DNA from: Pseudomonas sp. GCEP-101
GTDB taxonomy: Bacteria; Pseudomonadota; Gammaproteobacteria; Pseudomonadales; Pseudomonadaceae
Reading direction: 5' to 3'
Assembly: GCF_025133575.1 (NCBI RefSeq)
Contig: NZ_CP104011.1
Location: 1,674,001 to 1,738,000, forward strand
Length of the DNA: 64,000 nt
The translations under genes and the position numbers were made by a program. Positions 60,718 through 64,000 of this stretch are shown here, one piece after another (position 1 is the stretch's first letter; every line of letters begins with the position of its first letter). The notes beneath the pieces are model-generated. The model was not told the DNA's origin. It saw only the letters and a program-made list of their open reading frames with translations, and did no database searches.

Positions 60718-62541
60718 TCAGCTGGCCGGCTGCTGTTGCGGCTGGCCCTGGGTCAGGCGCTTGAGCTTGCGGGTGTTCTCCAGGTGCTTGCTGGCGTGCA
60801 CGTAGAAGGAGCGCAGGCCGGCGCCGTCATCGGCCTTGGCGTCCTCGAACAGCAGCTTGAGCAGCGGATGGTCGCTGCTGCGGTCGCCGCCGGGCTTGCG
60901 CAGCACGCCCAGGCCGAAGCCGTGGTTGAACGTGAAGGTCTCATGCTGGCCACGGGTCTCGTCCCAGAACTTCCAGGCACCGAAGTCCTGCAGGCGAGCC
61001 ATAACGTCATGGAACAGGATGATGCCGCCTGGCTTCACTTTCGGATACCAGTTGGCGAAGTCGGCGCTGACCGCCTCGTACGTGTGGAAACCGTCGATGT
61101 GCAGCAACTCGATACTGTCGTCGTCGAAGTGCTTGAGCGCATCCTCGAAGAACATCCGCATCAGGTAGGAGAAGCCGTGGTAGTGCTGGCGATTGTGGTT
61201 GTTCACCGCGTTGAATACCGACTCGTCATATTTGTCGGTGTGCGCGTCGCCCTCGAAGGTGTCCACCGCGTAGCAGACGCCATCGATATCGTTCTCCTTC
61301 ATTGCCTGGCAGAAGGTGAAGTAGGACAGTCCCTTATGCGTGCCCAACTCGACCAGCAACTTGGGACGTAACGCGGTGACCAGGTCGTAGCCGAACGGCA
61401 GGTGGTCGACCCAGGTGCTGAAGACCATGTGCAGCGGCTCGAAATGCTTGATCGACGGAGGCATGTAGAGGGTCTTCATGATCTGGGCTTCTCCGGAAAC
61501 GAATGGTCGGGGAGCGATGATTCGCACCGGCGTCTGCACTGGCGCGAGGCGGAATTCGGGTTTGAGTGCCTGGTCGGCAAAGGGGTCTTCCTGGCGCCCG
61601 GCGCAGCGTTTTACGCGGTCCATGCCTCGTTGCACGGAGCGCTCGAGGTAACGCAGGCTGGGCGCTTTGGCCTGGCCAAGCAGGATGGGTTCCACCGTCG
61701 GGGAGCGGAAGGGCTCGCCGAGCAGTTCGCAGAGCTGGTCGCTCTGACGCTTGAGCAACTCTTCGCGACCTTCCACCTCGGACGTCGTTACACCTCCGTG
61801 CAATTGATGGAAGGACCCCTCACCTATCAGCATCACGGATTGGGTGCTCGGATGCATCGCCGCCTTGCGATACAGATACAGGTTCAGTGCGCCGCCGCCG
61901 GGCATGTCGAATCGCTCGTCGGCGCGGCCGATATCGCGGAACACCTGCGCATTGATGAACAGGCAGTTGCTTTCCATGAACGGATGGAAATAGCCGTTCG
62001 GGTTGGCGCCGCTCCAGCAGGAAATGTCGAACAGCCGGTAACCACTGGACGGGTGCGGCCAACCCACGTCGGCAAGCAACTGCTGCTCGGCCTCTTCGGA
62101 ATAGCCATGGGTCAGGTGAAACTGCTGCTCGTTTTCACCCAGGTGATAGCCGGGCACCACCACCATGGCGTCCGGTGTCATGCGGAAGGCCATCAGCGCG
62201 TACTTCACCACGCCCGGCGTGACCAGCCGCGCGCCATCGATCATCAGGCCGATAAAGCGACCGCGGGCGCGGGCGAAGCCGAAATTGATCGCGGGGGCCG
62301 GGGATACGCCCTCCTCGTCTCGCAGGTAGTAGCGGAAGTTGCCGGGCAAGCGGGCAATGGCCTCTGCATCCATGTTCCGCTGCGAGCGATTCTCCACCAC
62401 GATGACTTCGTAGTCGTCAGCATCGACGCCCTGCTGGTAGTCCGGCGCCAGGCTGACCAGCGTATTGAGAGCCTGGCGCGGCATGTCGTAGGCGATAACG
62501 ATGATGGACAGCAGCGGGCGCTTTTCGTGAATTGCGCTCAT
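60718..62541 (-). CDS. Glycosyltransferase family 2 - SAM methyltransferase fusion
   Basis: A 607-residue two-domain protein. The N-terminal half (1 to about 300) is a GT-A glycosyltransferase: LLSIIVIAYDMPRQALNTLV, DDYEVIVVENRSQ and FIGLMIDGARLVTPGVVKYA, where DGA replaces the usual DxD. The C-terminal half (about 370-570) looks like a class I methyltransferase of the CmcI/Methyltransf_24 kind: LLVELGTHKGLSYFTFCQAM (SAM loop), VCYAVDTFEGD, IELLHIDGFHTYEAV and KPGGIILFHDV. It could add and methylate the same sugar. The N-terminal half resembles the next gene's product. It overlaps that gene by four bases. Confidence 0.88.
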   Translation of the reverse strand: MSAIHEKRPLLSIIVIAYDMPRQALNTLVSLAPDYQQGVDADDYEVIVVENRSQRNMDAEAIARLPGNFRYYLRDEEGVSPAPAINFGFARARGRFIGLMIDGARLVTPGVVKYALMAFRMTPDAMVVVPGYHLGENEQQFHLTHGYSEEAEQQLLADVGWPHPSSGYRLFDISCWSGANPNGYFHPFMESNCLFINAQVFRDIGRADERFDMPGGGALNLYLYRKAAMHPSTQSVMLIGEGSFHQLHGGVTTSEVEGREELLKRQSDQLCELLGEPFRSPTVEPILLGQAKAPSLRYLERSVQRGMDRVKRCAGRQEDPFADQALKPEFRLAPVQTPVRIIAPRPFVSGEAQIMKTLYMPPSIKHFEPLHMVFSTWVDHLPFGYDLVTALRPKLLVELGTHKGLSYFTFCQAMKENDIDGVCYAVDTFEGDAHTDKYDESVFNAVNNHNRQHYHGFSYLMRMFFEDALKHFDDDSIELLHIDGFHTYEAVSADFANWYPKVKPGGIILFHDVMARLQDFGAWKFWDETRGQHETFTFNHGFGLGVLRKPGGDRSSDHPLLKLLFEDAKADDGAGLRSFYVHASKHLENTRKLKRLTQGQPQQQPAS

Positions 62542-63461
62542 ACAGCCTGCACCCGGCTCAGCGAATGGTTGAGGAAGCGGAAGATGTGCGGATGCGCGGT
62601 GCCCAGCAGGATAGGTCGCACGCTGGGCGGGTTGCGGTTCTCCCCGCGGATCTGCTTGTCCTGTTCATCGAGCAGCTTGTACACCCGCTCGCGCTCTTCT
62701 CGCAGCGTGCCGGTGGTCACGCCACCGTGGAACTGATGGAACGACCCCTCGCTATAGAGCAGGTAGAACGGCGTGTTGGGGTATTCCAGCAAGCGCTTGT
62801 AGAGGTCCAGATTGGCGTTGCCTCCACCAAAATCGTTGTAGCGTGGGTTGACCCCGCCCAGCGCCTTCCACTTGCGCATCGACATGCCGATGAAATTGCT
62901 TTCGTAATTGGCCTGGAAGAATCCGCCCTGGCAGGAGCCACTGAGCACCGCGATATCGAACAGGCGGTAACCGTTACTTGGCCACTCGATGCTTTGCAAC
63001 AGCACTTGCTCGGCGTCTTCGTTGTAGCCCTCGTTCACGGCCACCTGCTGCAGCTTATGGCCGATGTGGTAGCCCGGCACCGAGACCGCTGCCTCCGGAT
63101 CGAGGCGGAAGGCATCCAGGGCGTGGCGCAGAACACCTGGCGAGAGCATGCGCGCGCCGTCGATCATGATCGCGACGTGGCTGCCACGGGCCTGGGCGGC
63201 ACCGAAATTGATCGCATGAACCGGCGTACGTTCCTTCTCGTCACGGTGGAAATAACGCACGTTGCCGGCGTGCCGGGTGGCGCGCTCGCGGCCCAGCAGA
63301 CGGTCGGAATGGTTCTCAACGACTATGACTTCATAGTCGCGCTCGTTCACGCCGTGCTGGTAGGCCGGGCTGAGCGACTGCAGCGTCTTGTCCGCCTGCT
63401 CCGGCATCTTGTAGACGATGACGACGATGCTCAGGCGCGGCGCGCGACGAAAGATGGGCAT
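62538..63461 (-). CDS. Glycosyltransferase family 2
   Basis: A 307-residue GT-A enzyme: RLSIVVIVYKMPEQADKTLQ, RDYEVIVVENHSD and HVAIMIDGARMLSPGVLRHA. It is collinear with the N-terminal half of the following fusion protein (shared VVENxS, MIDGAR, SFHQxHGGVTT patterns), so the two arose by duplication. The tail RPILLGTAHPHIFRFLNHSL also matches PILLGQAKAPSLRYLERSV in the fusion. Donor and acceptor sugars are unknown. It is 15 bp after the sulfotransferase gene and overlaps the next gene by four bases. Confidence 0.88.
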   Translation of the reverse strand: MPIFRRAPRLSIVVIVYKMPEQADKTLQSLSPAYQHGVNERDYEVIVVENHSDRLLGRERATRHAGNVRYFHRDEKERTPVHAINFGAAQARGSHVAIMIDGARMLSPGVLRHALDAFRLDPEAAVSVPGYHIGHKLQQVAVNEGYNEDAEQVLLQSIEWPSNGYRLFDIAVLSGSCQGGFFQANYESNFIGMSMRKWKALGGVNPRYNDFGGGNANLDLYKRLLEYPNTPFYLLYSEGSFHQFHGGVTTGTLREERERVYKLLDEQDKQIRGENRNPPSVRPILLGTAHPHIFRFLNHSLSRVQAV

Positions 63462-63476
63462 GACTCGACCCCCGGA

Positions 63477-64000
63477 TCATTCAGCGATGGCTTTGAGAGC
63501 CTGGTACATGGCATCCAGCTCTGGCGCGAGTTGCTCGTCGCCGTGCCGGTGATGTTTGAGTTCGGAGCTGAAGAAGCGCTCGGTTGTCGGGGGCTGCAGG
63601 CCGAACCGGCGCAACACGTCGTCAAGCTGCCGGTGCAGGCGGTCCTCGTCCTGATCGAAACAGAGCACCGGGAATTTCACCCGGCCATGCAGTTCGAGCA
63701 GGCGCGCGTTGTAGGCCTTCCACAAGCCCAGGGCCTGTTCGCGCGGCATGCCGCCACGCGCCTGGAGGGAGTCAGCGACCGCCGACGGGTGGCGGAAGAT
63801 GCCGACGAAACGCAGCTGCGGAATGAGCTCCTGCCAACCCTCCACGGCCAGGAGTGCGCGCGGGTCCTTGAAGCCCCAGCGCTTCACGCCCTCGTACCCC
63901 CTGATGAGCTCACGGGCGGCGGCGTACTCGGCTTGCGTCCACACCGGTGCCTCGCCGGGCGGGTTGTCCCACGCATGGCCGCGGGCCGCGAGCAGCTCAT
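63477..64000 (-). CDS. Sulfotransferase family protein (5' end outside window)
   Basis: An open frame of at least 174 residues that continues past the right edge; the reading in the window begins ELLAARGHAWDNPPGEAPVW. Features are GVKRWGFKDPRALLAVEGW and LRFVGIFRHPSAVADSLQAR, where the RHPSAVADS segment matches the 3'-phosphate-binding loop of PAPS-dependent sulfotransferases. The N-terminal PAPS loop is off the window. It is likely to sulfate a sugar or lipid built by the downstream glycosyltransferases. It is first visible gene of the four-gene operon that ends with the acyltransferase. Confidence 0.8.
   Translation of the reverse strand, partial: ELLAARGHAWDNPPGEAPVWTQAEYAAARELIRGYEGVKRWGFKDPRALLAVEGWQELIPQLRFVGIFRHPSAVADSLQARGGMPREQALGLWKAYNARLLELHGRVKFPVLCFDQDEDRLHRQLDDVLRRFGLQPPTTERFFSSELKHHRHGDEQLAPELDAMYQALKAIAE

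Overview
The window is GC-rich, gene-dense DNA from a Pseudomonas close to the P. aeruginosa group; the P. nitroreducens/P. citronellolis type is my best guess. This rests on gene order and protein similarity recalled from memory, not on a search. The blocks dgcB-dgcA / gbcA-gbcB / ltaE-glyA-soxBDAG-purU-fdhA and pycAB-pycR-rccR-zwf-trhP-...-uvrD look like those near the end of the P. aeruginosa chromosome map. Pseudomonas-type REP hairpins fill many gaps.

Region 1 (1-24.3 kb) is a nearly complete route from glycine betaine to glycine, serine and formate. GbcAB makes dimethylglycine, DgcAB makes sarcosine, and tetrameric sarcosine oxidase SoxBDAG makes glycine and transfers the methyl group to tetrahydrofolate. 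GlyA combines glycine with the C1 unit to give serine, PurU releases formate from formyl-THF, and FdhA removes formaldehyde. Interposed are an EF-G paralogue, a YbjQ-type protein, a threonine aldolase and two exported hypothetical proteins. A 0.9-kb gene-free stretch (10426-11332) is crowded with DnaA-box-like 9-mers.

Region 2 (24.6-32.7 kb) looks like a polyamine catabolism cluster: deacetylase, NCS1 permease, periplasmic binding protein, class III aminotransferase, aldehyde dehydrogenase and a divergent LysR regulator. A 10-copy TTTTGGC heptamer array follows. Region 3 (33-37 kb) holds small housekeeping or unknown genes: a DUF5924/DUF2914 membrane protein, a thioesterase, YjdM, a small lipoprotein and a dihaem cytochrome c.

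Region 4 (37-56.7 kb) has two-subunit pyruvate carboxylase with its LysR regulator, an RccR-like RpiR regulator divergent from a zwf paralogue, tRNA-hydroxylation protein TrhP, two exported unknown proteins, a Cu nitrite reductase pair nirK-nirV with a candidate ANR/DNR box, a PAS-GGDEF-EAL protein and uvrD.

Region 5 (56.8 kb to the end) is a surface-glycan-type module: a sulfatase with an atypical active-site motif, a 2OG-Fe(II) oxygenase, an acyltransferase, a glycosyltransferase-methyltransferase fusion, a second glycosyltransferase and a truncated sulfotransferase gene.

At least four families of intergenic palindromic repeats punctuate the window. One composite CCCTCTCCC element occurs at ten loci, including inside the sox operon. 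No tRNA, rRNA, IS element or CRISPR array was seen.
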